From: Pseudovibrio sp000156235
Lineage (GTDB): Bacteria; Pseudomonadota; Alphaproteobacteria; Rhizobiales; Stappiaceae
Direction: 5' to 3'
Length of the DNA: 64,000 nt
NCBI RefSeq assembly: GCF_000156235.1
Contig: NZ_DS996810.1
Span: 248,001-312,000, forward strand
Part shown: positions 1-8,820 of the stretch, in pieces
Numbering within the stretch: the stretch's first letter is position 1
Layout: each line of letters starts with the position of its first letter
Position numbers and translations under genes: made by a program
Notes under the pieces: model-generated
What the model saw: the letters and a program-made list of their open reading frames with translations, nothing else
Database searches by the model: none
What the model was told of the DNA's origin: nothing

Positions 1-15
1 ATACATGGATCAACG

Positions 16-1464
16 ATGAGCGCAGAGCGTAAGAACACATCCTCTCAGGGCAAAAACTCCAAGTTCAAGGGGAGAAAGCGTTCTGGAGCACCGAAGACTC
101 CAAAGGGTAATGACCAAACTTCTGACGCGGATAGCGTAGAGGGTACTTTCAAAGATCCTGGTTATGCAGCGCGTAAGGCAGCGACGGACCTGTTGGGCAA
201 AGTGCTCAGCAAGCGCATGCCGCTGGATTGTGAGCTTGATCTGAATAATGGCCATCCAGGTTACAAGCGTCTTGAGCCGAATGATCGGGCACTGGTTCGT
301 GCGATTATCGGTACTGCGCTGCGTCGTCGTGGTCAGATTCAGGATGTGATTGATCGCTTCCTTGATCGCCCAATCCCTGAGAAAACTGGCCGTGTTCTCG
401 ACATTCTGCACGTTGCTATGGCGCAGCTGTTCTTTATGTCTGTGCCTGATCATGCAGCGGTGTCCCTTGCAGTGACGCTGGCGGGTCGTGACGGACGTGC
501 GAAGCCATACAAGAACCTCGTCAATGCAGTTCTGCGCCGGGCAACTCGTGAAGGCGCTGCTATTATTGCAGAGCAGGATGCTGAGAAGCTGAATGCGCCT
601 GAGTGGATGTTTGCGCGTTGGTGCGAAGTTTATGGTGAAGAGGCCGCGCGCGCGATGTCCGCTGCGCATATGACTGAGCCGTATCTGGACCTGACTGTCC
701 CTGCTGATCGTGAAGCGTGGGCTGAAAAGCTTGGTGGTGAAGTGCAGCTTGGCTATTCTGTGCGCCTTCAGCCAGATGGGCCTATTGAAAAGCTTGAGGG
801 TTTTGATGACGGCAAATGGTGGGTTCAGGATGCTGCGGCAGCTGTTCCTGCTCGTTTGCTGGGTGACATCAAAGGCAAAGTCGTTGCTGATCTGTGTGCT
901 GCTCCGGGCGGTAAAACCATGCAGCTGGCAGCCGCTGGTGCAGATGTTACCGCTGTTGATATCTCAGCGCGTCGTTTGCAGCGTCTCACGCAGAATCTGA
1001 AGCGCGTTGGTTTGGAAGCTGAGACTGAAATCTCTGATCTTCGTGAGTTTGTGCCGATTGATCTGTTTGATGCGATCCTTCTTGATGCGCCGTGTTCTGC
1101 GACCGGAACCATTCGCCGTCACCCTGATGTGGCTTGGTTGAAGCGTGAAGATGATGTGCTTAAGCTGGCTGATTTGCAGTACGAATTGCTTGAGAAAGCA
1201 TTGGGTTGGCTGAAGCCGGGCGGCACGCTGGTTTACTGCACCTGTTCACTGGAACAGGAAGAGGGCGAGCTGCAGATTCAACGCTTGCTGCTGGAGCATC
1301 CAGAGGTGCAGCGTGTGCCTGTGACGGCAGAAGAACTCGGCGGCGTTGCCGAGGCGATCAACTCCCAAGGTGACTTCCGTGCGATGCCAGGTCAGAACCT
1401 ATCTTCTGGCAAAACATCTGGTGGATTGGACGGCTTCTTCGCTGCTCGTTTGCGCATCTCGTAA
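16..1464 (+). CDS. rsmB: 16S rRNA m5C967 methyltransferase RsmB
   Basis: Methylates a cytosine of 16S rRNA using S-adenosylmethionine during small-subunit assembly in the cytoplasm. The 482-residue product has a basic, low-complexity N-terminus, a NusB-like RNA-binding region at about residues 45-190, and a Rossmann methyltransferase domain. The SAM motif DLCAAPGGKT lies near residue 295. The two family cysteines are visible: Cys360 in DAPCSATG and the catalytic Cys410 in YCTCS. The length fits the family, with a slightly long basic N-terminal tail. The start follows a weak GGAT box. The order rsmB, heparinase-like gene, purH is common in alphaproteobacteria. Function is assigned with high confidence; the exact target base is inferred from the family. 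Confidence 0.95.
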   Translation: MSAERKNTSSQGKNSKFKGRKRSGAPKTPKGNDQTSDADSVEGTFKDPGYAARKAATDLLGKVLSKRMPLDCELDLNNGHPGYKRLEPNDRALVRAIIGTALRRRGQIQDVIDRFLDRPIPEKTGRVLDILHVAMAQLFFMSVPDHAAVSLAVTLAGRDGRAKPYKNLVNAVLRRATREGAAIIAEQDAEKLNAPEWMFARWCEVYGEEAARAMSAAHMTEPYLDLTVPADREAWAEKLGGEVQLGYSVRLQPDGPIEKLEGFDDGKWWVQDAAAAVPARLLGDIKGKVVADLCAAPGGKTMQLAAAGADVTAVDISARRLQRLTQNLKRVGLEAETEISDLREFVPIDLFDAILLDAPCSATGTIRRHPDVAWLKREDDVLKLADLQYELLEKALGWLKPGGTLVYCTCSLEQEEGELQIQRLLLEHPEVQRVPVTAEELGGVAEAINSQGDFRAMPGQNLSSGKTSGGLDGFFAARLRIS

Positions 1465-1680
1465 AAAGAGGTGGTGGAATGTCACTAAGGATTTGCGCAA
1501 ATTGAGCATGGTTAACGAGATTTAAAGAGCTTGGGCGCAAACCATTTATTAAGTTTGGTTTAGAGCGTGCGGTTGCAAAACGCATTTATAGATCACGCTC
1601 TAAATCTTTGTTTTTTCGCGTTTCCTTATTTGAAGGCCTATGGTTTTCGAGGATACGCTATAGCGGAGAGCTGAAGGGGT
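1465..1680. other. Intergenic region with perfect 11-bp inverted repeat
   Basis: This gap between rsmB and the heparinase-like gene has no ORF of note. Positions 1559-1569 (TTTAGAGCGTG) and 1594-1604 (CACGCTCTAAA) form a perfect 11-bp inverted repeat with a 24-base spacer. The motif resembles the AGAGCGTGATC half-palindromes scattered in Hyphomicrobiales intergenic DNA. No T-run follows on the plus strand, so it is not a standard terminator. It could be a palindromic repeat or a regulator site. Confidence 0.5.
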
Positions 1681-3396
1681 ATGACGGGCGCAACGGTGTC
1701 CGAAAGGCTCAGAATCCTTAGCCTTTTGACACAAAACATGGCTCAAAACAGCCTGAACTGGGCACGCGGGGGATCAATGTTCCGCATGTTCTCGTTCGGG
1801 AGTGCGCCATCGCGTCTTCTTATTGCTCCTCAGGATCTTCGTACTGCAGACGCGACGAATGCTGCTGATATCTATGCCGGACGCTTCCTGTTTGCAGGGC
1901 ATCTGGTTGAAGTTGGCGGTCAGTCTCCGTTTGATGTTGAGCCTCCGAATCTGCAATGGGCGAAAGCTCTGCACGGTTTTTCCTGGCTCCGTCATTTGCG
2001 TGCTGCTGAAACCAATATGGCACAGCAAAATGCTCGTGCTTTGGTTGAAGACTGGATCAAGACCTGTGGTCGCTGGCATGACATTGGCTGGAAGCAGGAA
2101 GTTGTTGCTCGCCGTGTTCTAAGCTGGATGGCGCAATCTCCGTTGTTGCTGACCGGATGCGAAGCTGATTTCTATCGTGCCTTCATGCGCTCGCTGTTCC
2201 GACAGGTTCGCTTCCTTCGCCGGACCATGAACAAAGCGCCGGATGGGCTACCGCGTTTAACCGTTGCTATGGCAAATGCGTGTGCGACTGTTTCCATGGA
2301 CGGTCAGGGGCGCCACATCAAGCAGGCATTAAAGCGGCTTGATCAGGAGCTGAAACGCCAGATCCTTCCAGATGGTGGACATATCTCCCGGCATCCAGGT
2401 GCCATCATCGAGATCCTTGTTGATCTGTTGCCGATCCGCCAGGCACTTGTGATGCAAGGGCAAACGGTGTCTCCGGTGATGATGGAATCCATCGACCGCA
2501 TGATGCCGATGATCCGCTTCTTCCGTCATGGTGACGGTTCCTTCGCTCACTTCAACGGCATGGCTTCCACGCCGGGTGATGTGGTTGCAACGATCCTCGC
2601 TTATGATGATGCACGTGGAACGCCTCCGATGAGTGCGCCTCATTCTGGCTATCAGCGTCTGACTGGTGGTGACAGTCTGGTGGTGATGGATGTTGGTGCT
2701 CCTCCACCGATACGCTTTTCTAACAGCACGCATGCTGGCTGTTTGTCTTTCGAGTTCTCCTCAAAACGCAACCGTATTTTGGTGAACTGTGGTGTCTCTA
2801 CGCGTGAGCAAGTTGCGTGGAAGATGGTGGCGCGTTCGACCGCTGCTCATTCCACTGCTGGCATTGGTGATGCTTCCTCTTGTCGTTTCCTGACATCATC
2901 TCGCTTCGATAAAATGCTGGGAAATCCGGTTTTGTCTGGGCCGCAAGATGTTTCTGCTGAGCGGCAGGATACGGATCTTTCTGACCGTGTGATTGCGAGC
3001 CATGATGGGTATGTTGATCGCTACGGAATAACTCACGAACGTGATCTGACGCTTTCGCGCGATGGTACGGTTCTGGACGGTATTGATCGCTTCAAGCCTA
3101 CATCTGACAAGGGTGAGGAAGAGGCGGTTACCATTCGGTTCCATCTTCATCCGCAGGTCACTTGCACCATGTTGCCGATGGGCGATGCTGCTGTTTTGCA
3201 ATGTGCTGATGGTGAGGCGTGGGAGTTTACAGCTGAAGGGCTGGAGTTCTCCGTTGAAGAATCAATCTATCTGTCTGACGTGTTCGGCCATCGCCAGACG
3301 CAGCAGATCGTGATTACGCTGGGTGTGAAAGAAGCGCAGAGCGTGACGTGGATGTTGAGAAAGACAGCATCTGCGAAGGGACGGCGGAAGACCTAA
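1681..3396 (+). CDS. Heparinase II/III family protein
   Basis: A 571-residue protein of the heparinase II/III type found in alphaproteobacteria between rsmB and purH. The N-terminal two thirds is a mainly helical region (about residues 60-320) with motifs such as LQWAKALHGFSWLRHL and LPDGGHISRHPG. The C-terminal part is beta-rich, with RNRILVNCGVS and the segment ARSTAAHSTAGIGDASS around residues 385-400, the usual histidine-bearing core of the heparinase_II_III domain. No signal peptide is obvious. The real substrate of this alphaproteobacterial subgroup is not known, and heparin degradation should not be assumed. The ATG at 1681 sits directly behind AAGGGG, so a start a few codons downstream is possible. 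Confidence 0.85.
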   Translation: MTGATVSERLRILSLLTQNMAQNSLNWARGGSMFRMFSFGSAPSRLLIAPQDLRTADATNAADIYAGRFLFAGHLVEVGGQSPFDVEPPNLQWAKALHGFSWLRHLRAAETNMAQQNARALVEDWIKTCGRWHDIGWKQEVVARRVLSWMAQSPLLLTGCEADFYRAFMRSLFRQVRFLRRTMNKAPDGLPRLTVAMANACATVSMDGQGRHIKQALKRLDQELKRQILPDGGHISRHPGAIIEILVDLLPIRQALVMQGQTVSPVMMESIDRMMPMIRFFRHGDGSFAHFNGMASTPGDVVATILAYDDARGTPPMSAPHSGYQRLTGGDSLVVMDVGAPPPIRFSNSTHAGCLSFEFSSKRNRILVNCGVSTREQVAWKMVARSTAAHSTAGIGDASSCRFLTSSRFDKMLGNPVLSGPQDVSAERQDTDLSDRVIASHDGYVDRYGITHERDLTLSRDGTVLDGIDRFKPTSDKGEEEAVTIRFHLHPQVTCTMLPMGDAAVLQCADGEAWEFTAEGLEFSVEESIYLSDVFGHRQTQQIVITLGVKEAQSVTWMLRKTASAKGRRKT

Positions 3397-3561
3397 CGTC
3401 ATTTATTCCCATGCCCCTTAGGGGATGTAAACTGCTCCTAAAGGTTACCCGTCAAACCCGTCTTACACCCTATTAAATGGGTTCCCACGGCTGTGAATAA
3501 GTGTTATTTGGCGGGCGTCAAACCCTTCTATTTCCTCTTTCAGAGAATAAGGCTTTTACCC

Positions 3562-5178
3562 ATGGCCGTTGTCTCCAAAGGCGTTCCGATACCTGAACTC
3601 GTATCGGTTAAGCGCGCGCTTCTTTCTGTCTCCGATAAAACCGGTCTTGTTGAATTTGCAAAAGCTCTCTCCGAACGTGGGGTTGAGCTGATCTCAACAG
3701 GCGGAACTCGCAAAACCATTGCTGAGGCTGGCCTTCCAGTTAAAGACATTTCTGAGGTTACTGGTTTCCCTGAAATCATGGATGGCCGCGTGAAGACGCT
3801 GCATCCTATGGTTCATGGCGGCCTGCTGAGCATTCGTGATGATGCTGAGCACGTTGCTGCGATGGACGAGCATGGTATTACCGGAATCGATCTCCTTTGT
3901 GTGAACCTGTACCCATTTGAAGACACTGTCGCTTCTGGTGCTGATTACGCAAATGGTGTCGAGAATATCGATATTGGCGGCCCAGCGATGACCCGTGCAG
4001 CGGCTAAGAACCATGCTTATGTGACCACTGTTGTTGATCCAGCTGACTATGCTGCTGTGATCGTAGCGATGGATACGCATAACGGTCAGTCTCCAATTAC
4101 TCTTCGTAAGAAGCTGGCGCAGAAGGCATTTGCCCGCACCGCTGCTTATGACGCTGCCGTTTCCAACTGGATGGCAGAGCAGATTGATGAAGCTGCTCCT
4201 GATTATCGCGCGATTGGCGGCAAGCTGAATGAAGTGATGCGCTATGGTGAGAACCCGCATCAGGCAGCTGGTTTCTATGTAACCAGTGAGCAGCGCCCAG
4301 GTGTTGCGACTGCTCGACAGGTGCAGGGTAAGCAGCTTTCTTACAACAACATCAATGATACGGATGCCGCGTTTGAGCTGGTTTCCGAGTTTGATCCTGC
4401 GCGTACAGCGGCTGTTGCTATCATCAAACATGCGAACCCATGCGGTGTTGCTGAAGCGCCTACGCTGAAAGAAGCCTATGAGAAGGCACTGGCTTGTGAT
4501 CCGGTTTCTGCGTTTGGTGGCATTGTTGCTCTGAACGGAACTCTGGATGCAGATGCTGCGGCTGAGATCACCAAGATCTTCACCGAGGTTATCATCGCTC
4601 CTGATGCGACTGAGGAAGCGATTGCACTGGTTGCCAAGAAGAAGAACCTACGTCTGCTTCTGACCGGTGGTCTTTCTGATCCACGCGCAAAGGGTCTTTA
4701 TGTGAAGACTGTTTCCGGTGGCTTGCTGGTGCAGGATCGTGACAGCGGTGTTGTTGATGATCTGGATCTGAAAGTGGTGACAAAGCGTGCGCCATCTGAA
4801 CAGGAGCTAGCAGATCTGAAAATGGCCTTCCGTGTTGGCAAGCATGTGAAGTCCAATGCGATCGTTTATGTGAAAGACGGCGCTACCGTTGGTATCGGTG
4901 CAGGGCAGATGAGCCGCGTGGACAGTGCTCGGATTGCAGCTCGCAAAGCTGAGGATGCTGCAGAGGCCGCTGGTCTTGCTGAGCCTCTCACCAAAGGTTG
5001 TGTGGTTGCGTCTGATGCGTTCTTCCCGTTCGCTGACGGTCTCCTTTCTGCCGCTGAAGCTGGCGCGACGGCTGTTATTCAGCCGGGTGGTTCCATGCGA
5101 GATGACGAAGTGATCAAAGCAGCTGATGAAGCTGGTCTGGCAATGGTCGTCACCGGAATGCGTCACTTCCGCCACTAA
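3562..5178 (+). CDS. purH: Bifunctional AICAR transformylase / IMP cyclohydrolase PurH
   Basis: Catalyses the last two steps of de novo IMP synthesis: formyl transfer from 10-formyl-THF to AICAR, then ring closure of FAICAR. From the ATG at 3562 the product has 538 residues, the normal length. The N-terminal MGS-like IMP cyclohydrolase domain (about 10-150) contains STGGTRKT and the VTGFPEIMDGRVKTLHP block. The C-terminal AICARFT domain contains MRYGENPHQ, KHANPCGVA and DAFFPFADG. An upstream in-frame start at 3493 would add 23 residues absent from the family, so 3562 is preferred. An intrinsic terminator follows at 5204. Function is certain. Confidence 0.97.
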   Translation: MAVVSKGVPIPELVSVKRALLSVSDKTGLVEFAKALSERGVELISTGGTRKTIAEAGLPVKDISEVTGFPEIMDGRVKTLHPMVHGGLLSIRDDAEHVAAMDEHGITGIDLLCVNLYPFEDTVASGADYANGVENIDIGGPAMTRAAAKNHAYVTTVVDPADYAAVIVAMDTHNGQSPITLRKKLAQKAFARTAAYDAAVSNWMAEQIDEAAPDYRAIGGKLNEVMRYGENPHQAAGFYVTSEQRPGVATARQVQGKQLSYNNINDTDAAFELVSEFDPARTAAVAIIKHANPCGVAEAPTLKEAYEKALACDPVSAFGGIVALNGTLDADAAAEITKIFTEVIIAPDATEEAIALVAKKKNLRLLLTGGLSDPRAKGLYVKTVSGGLLVQDRDSGVVDDLDLKVVTKRAPSEQELADLKMAFRVGKHVKSNAIVYVKDGATVGIGAGQMSRVDSARIAARKAEDAAEAAGLAEPLTKGCVVASDAFFPFADGLLSAAEAGATAVIQPGGSMRDDEVIKAADEAGLAMVVTGMRHFRH

Positions 5179-5203
5179 CAAGCGATACAATTTAATTGTT
5201 CTG

Positions 5204-5237
5204 AGCCTTCGCAGGTAATGCTTGCGAGGGCTTTTTT
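5204..5237 (+). terminator. Intrinsic terminator of purH
   Basis: AGCCTTCGCA (5204-5213) pairs with TGCGAGGGCT (5223-5232) over ten base pairs, including one G-U, and is followed by a T-run. Confidence 0.85.
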
Positions 5238-5337
5238 ATTGTTTTTACTATTTTACTTAAATCAACAAGCATCTACTTAGGGGCAATATGTTACAGGTGA
5301 GCGGCATATTCTAAGCCCCAATAACAAAGCGGAACAG

Positions 5338-6864
5338 ATGCAGCAATTTCAGGCAGCCTTTTCGAGAACCAAGCAGTTTTGTAAATCGAATGATTGGGCC
5401 GAGTTCATTACAGATAACTTTGTTTGGCTTCTTGCAGGATATTTTGTTGTCCAAACTATAGTCCGATATTTTGCCTCACCTATCCTTGGCCTGGATGAAG
5501 CGGAGCAGATTATTGCGGCGCAGAGTTTTCAGCTTGGGTATGGGCCGCAGCCGCCGCTTTATACTTGGTTGACGATCATTTTCTTTTCGGTGTTTGGCAA
5601 AGGGCTTTTTGCTACGGCTTTGCTGAAGAACTCTTTGTTGTTCTTTGGATATCTGGGTGTTTGGCTGACTGCTCGGAAAGTCTCGGATAAGACACTGGCA
5701 GCGATTGGGACGGCGGCGTTGCTGTTTTTGCCGCAGATCTCCTGGGAGTCACAGCGGGCTTTGAGCCATTCGGTTTTGATGTTCGCCTGTTCAGCGTGGA
5801 CCGTTTATCTCTTCATCTCCTGCATTCAAAAGCCGAGCTGGTGGCGGGCTGCTGTGTTTGGGGTTGTGATCGCGGTTGGAGCGCTTTCCAAATACAATTA
5901 CCTCTTTCTGTTTGCGGCTTTGATTGCGGCGGGGTTTTGCATTGAGCAGGGGCGGCGCTTTCTTTGCTCCAAGTACATCGCTGTTTCTGCTGGTGTTGCT
6001 TTGGTTCTGCTGGTTCCGCCAGTATTTTGGATGTTTGATAATCAGGATTTGATTTACGCGCGCGTTCATAAGTTTGGGATTGATAAGGTTGAGCGGCATT
6101 TCCTGACCGGGTTCTTCTCTCTGATCAATGCTGCGCTTCAGTTCGTCATAGTGGCCGTTGTCCTGTTCTTCTGTGCATGGGCGACGAGCTTTTATTGGAA
6201 GGATGAGGAGCAGCATGATCAGTATGTGAATGAACCTCTCCGGAAACTGCTGACGCTTGTGGTGGTGTTTGGGCTCATTATTGCGGCGGTCTCGGTGATT
6301 GCCAGTGGGGCGACCAATGTGAAGGACAGGTGGCTTCAGCCGATCCTATTCCTGGCACCGCTCGTTGCTTCGCTATGGCTGTTTGCTGAAGTTTCCATAC
6401 GACAGGCAAAGATTGTGCTGGGAACAGCCTGTATCTTGGCTGTGGTGATTGTTGTGCTTATTCCTTTCAACTTCGCTTATGGCAGCTTCAAGAAGCCGAG
6501 TGCACATTCGCTGCCGTCGCAGGCCATTGTTGATACGCTTGCGCAGTATGGGGTGCGCAGTGTGCTTACGACCTCGCACAGTATTGCCGGTAACATCGGG
6601 GATCTGAAACCGAACTGGGCGGTGACTATTCCTGAGTACTCCGGCATCGATATCAACTATGCCTATCCTGTTGCGGTGCTTTGGAAGGGGCATACGAAGG
6701 TTGTGCCGGAGAATATGAAAGCGCTTTATGAGAAGCTGAAGGGCAAACCGCTTCCTTCCAGTGAGATCCATATAGAAGCCGCGCCTTATCATCACTGGTC
6801 CAAGTATCCGTTTGATTATAGCTTCATCATTGTGGAGGGGAGTGATCAGGCCTCCCTAAAGTGA
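5338..6864 (+). CDS. GT39/ArnT-type membrane glycosyltransferase
   Basis: A 508-residue polytopic membrane protein of the dolichyl-phosphate-mannose mannosyltransferase / ArnT type, which moves a sugar from a polyprenyl-phosphate carrier to a protein or lipid at the outer face of the inner membrane. The first periplasmic loop has the diagnostic acidic pair in LGLDEAEQ (about residues 53-60). It is followed by PQPPLYTWL and about ten to twelve hydrophobic helices up to about residue 385, then a soluble C-terminal domain. The gene stands alone between purH and a GNAT gene, so donor and acceptor cannot be deduced. Confidence 0.8.
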   Translation: MQQFQAAFSRTKQFCKSNDWAEFITDNFVWLLAGYFVVQTIVRYFASPILGLDEAEQIIAAQSFQLGYGPQPPLYTWLTIIFFSVFGKGLFATALLKNSLLFFGYLGVWLTARKVSDKTLAAIGTAALLFLPQISWESQRALSHSVLMFACSAWTVYLFISCIQKPSWWRAAVFGVVIAVGALSKYNYLFLFAALIAAGFCIEQGRRFLCSKYIAVSAGVALVLLVPPVFWMFDNQDLIYARVHKFGIDKVERHFLTGFFSLINAALQFVIVAVVLFFCAWATSFYWKDEEQHDQYVNEPLRKLLTLVVVFGLIIAAVSVIASGATNVKDRWLQPILFLAPLVASLWLFAEVSIRQAKIVLGTACILAVVIVVLIPFNFAYGSFKKPSAHSLPSQAIVDTLAQYGVRSVLTTSHSIAGNIGDLKPNWAVTIPEYSGIDINYAYPVAVLWKGHTKVVPENMKALYEKLKGKPLPSSEIHIEAAPYHHWSKYPFDYSFIIVEGSDQASLK

Positions 6865-6963
6865 TGCCTTTTTGCGTTCAGGTTCTCCCAGTTTTGAGAA
6901 TGGGTAGGCTCTCTCAAAATTGCTAGGCTCTTGCTGGCGATTTGAGATCAGGGAGATTGGTCC

Positions 6964-7431
6964 GTGATATTCGATGAGATTACCGTTGAGCCTGCCCGAG
7001 AAGCAGATGCCCATCGCTTGGGGGAACTTGTCTTTGCGATGGAGAGTGAGCTTTGGCCTGATGATGAGCTGGATGTGAGGGAGTTCCGCAGCACGGCGGA
7101 GGATATTCTGACCGATGATGGCTCCCGCTATTGGGCGTATCTGGCCAGATCCCATGGGGAGCTGCTGGGGTTGATTACGCTGGCGGAGAAGAAAGCCATT
7201 TATGCTGGTGGGCGCTTTGGTGAGATCGTTGAATTTTACGTTGTGCCTTCTGGCAGGTGTGCTGGTGTTGGCAAGTGCCTGTTGCAGCATGCGGTGTTGA
7301 AGGGGCAGGAGATGGACTGGCCTTACTTAGAAGTAGGGGCGCCGCATCAGCCGGCCTGGAAGACCACTCTGAGTTTTTATCTTAATAACGAATTCAGAGA
7401 AATTGGGCCGCGGCTGGAAAGAGAAATTTAG
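6964..7431 (+). CDS. GNAT family N-acetyltransferase
   Basis: A 155-residue protein with the GNAT fold. The central strand and acetyl-CoA loop are seen at IVEFYVVPSGRCAGVGKCLLQHAV (positions about 88-111), where V-P-S-G-R-C-A-G-V-G-K replaces the usual Q/RxxGxG/A loop. It starts with GTG at 6964 behind a GGGAG box. The substrate cannot be predicted. A second, unrelated GNAT gene lies about 1.3 kb downstream, beyond the carbonic anhydrase. Confidence 0.8.
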   Translation: MIFDEITVEPAREADAHRLGELVFAMESELWPDDELDVREFRSTAEDILTDDGSRYWAYLARSHGELLGLITLAEKKAIYAGGRFGEIVEFYVVPSGRCAGVGKCLLQHAVLKGQEMDWPYLEVGAPHQPAWKTTLSFYLNNEFREIGPRLEREI

Positions 7432-7545
7432 GTGCGATTGCGAGTTCTTTTCGTTTAGGGCTGTTTCCCTCAATTCAACAACAGAATGTCCAGAATGGGC
7501 TTTTAGGCTGGCGGCAACTTTTGTTTGTTTGGCCAGGAGAAGCCT

Positions 7546-8289
7546 ATGTGTTGGATGTGCAATGAAAAAGCGGGTCTGGTTGGATCACCGGAGCGTCGCA
7601 AGTTCCTGAAAACGGCAGGTGTATTTGGTGCTGCCCTGGCAACGGGTGGTGTTGGTGCTGTTTCTTCTGCCGGGGCGCAGGAACCGCCTATCCCTAAAAA
7701 CGAGATTGGTGGTGATGATGCGCTTAAGCGTCTGATGGATGGTAACAAGCGCTACGTTGAGGGGAATATCTCTCCCGCTGATTTCCAGAGCACACGTGCT
7801 GCATTGGCCGCTGGGCAGAACCCGTTTGCGGCGATCCTTGGGTGTGCGGATTCCCGTGTGGCGCCGGAGCTGGCGTTTGATACGGGGCGCGGAGATCTCT
7901 TTGTTGTGCGTGTGGCCGGTAATGTCGTGACACCAGAAGGGCTTGCCAGTCTTGAGTTTTGTGTTGATGTGCTGGGCACGCAGCTGATTATGGTGCTGGG
8001 CCACGAGAAGTGTGGTGCGGTGAAAGCGGCGATTTCCTCCGTGCAGAGTGGCAACCAGTTCCCCGGACATATCCAGACGCTTGTTGAGCTTCTTCGGCCT
8101 CCTGTGCAACAGGCGCAGGCGGAGAAGGGGGATATCCTCGTCAATGCGATCAAGGCGAATGTGCAGTGGGGGACGACCGCTCTGCAGCAGGCATCACCTA
8201 TATTGGACAAGCACTTCAAGGCGGGAACGCTGAAGGTTGTTGGCGGGGTGTATGACCTTGATACGGGCAAGGTAACGCTGGTGACATAA
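7546..8289 (+). CDS. Beta-class carbonic anhydrase with Tat signal
   Basis: Interconverts CO2 and bicarbonate at a zinc site. The Zn-binding motifs are plain: CADSRV, then GHEKCGAV. The N-terminus carries a twin-arginine signal, SPERRKFLKT (residues 14-23), followed by a hydrophobic stretch ending in an SAGAQ-type cleavage site, so the enzyme should be exported folded to the periplasm. The ATG at 7546 lies five bases behind AGGAGA. A TTG at 7525 in the same frame has no ribosome site. The residues before the Tat motif include a CxxC (Cys2, Cys5). A GNAT gene follows 11 bases downstream, probably in the same transcript. Confidence 0.93.
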   Translation: MCWMCNEKAGLVGSPERRKFLKTAGVFGAALATGGVGAVSSAGAQEPPIPKNEIGGDDALKRLMDGNKRYVEGNISPADFQSTRAALAAGQNPFAAILGCADSRVAPELAFDTGRGDLFVVRVAGNVVTPEGLASLEFCVDVLGTQLIMVLGHEKCGAVKAAISSVQSGNQFPGHIQTLVELLRPPVQQAQAEKGDILVNAIKANVQWGTTALQQASPILDKHFKAGTLKVVGGVYDLDTGKVTLVT

Positions 8290-8300
8290 GAGGATCGCAG

Positions 8301-8753
8301 ATGGTTGTTCCCATAGTCAGGGTATCTGAAGCAAAGGATCTTCCGGCTTTGCTGGAGCTTGAGGCTCATTACATGGCGGAGCTGGAACCGCAGAACTTTG
8401 AGCGGTGGAAGGCGTGTGAGGCCGTGCACCGTAAGCGGATGGAAGAGGTTCTGGCGCGTACTTTTGCGGCTGAAATGGCCGATGAGATCAGAGGCTATTG
8501 CTATTGGGGGCTCCAGAATGACGGTGCTCATATCTTCAACGTGTATGTGCATCCGGATTTTCGCCGCTACGGATTAGCGAAGTATCTGCTTGAGCGTACG
8601 GAGGAGGATATTCGGAAAAAGGGCTTCAGCCATTGGACGTTCAATCCCATCAGGACGCATCCGGCGAAGGTGTTCATTGAGCAGCTTGGCTATAAACTTT
8701 TGCGGGAAGATGCGGACCGGCTTCACATGATGAAGGGGAAAGCGGCGGCGTGA
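8301..8753 (+). CDS. GNAT family N-acetyltransferase
   Basis: A 150-residue acetyltransferase. The acetyl-CoA-binding region NVYVHPDFRRYGLAKYLLERTEEDI lies around residues 79-103, with the R-R-Y-G-L-A loop. It starts 11 bases after the carbonic anhydrase stop behind AGAGGATCG and is likely co-transcribed with it. A strong hairpin with a T-run follows at 8788. The substrate is unknown. Confidence 0.85.
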   Translation: MVVPIVRVSEAKDLPALLELEAHYMAELEPQNFERWKACEAVHRKRMEEVLARTFAAEMADEIRGYCYWGLQNDGAHIFNVYVHPDFRRYGLAKYLLERTEEDIRKKGFSHWTFNPIRTHPAKVFIEQLGYKLLREDADRLHMMKGKAAA

Positions 8754-8787
8754 GACACGCTTCATCCCGTTCTGCAAGCAGCTTTAG

Positions 8788-8815
8788 CACCGCTGGAAAT
8801 TTCCGGCGGTGTTTT
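8788..8815 (+). terminator. Intrinsic terminator after GNAT gene
   Basis: CACCGC (8788-8793) pairs with GCGGTG (8806-8811), and the inner GGAAAT/TTTCC bases can extend the stem. TTTT follows. The long repeat begins directly after it. Confidence 0.7.
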
Positions 8816-8820
8816 CACGT

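Noticed and set aside
3694..4431. 245-codon minus-strand frame inside purH
   Set aside because: A shadow of the purH codon bias; no start signal and no recognisable motif.
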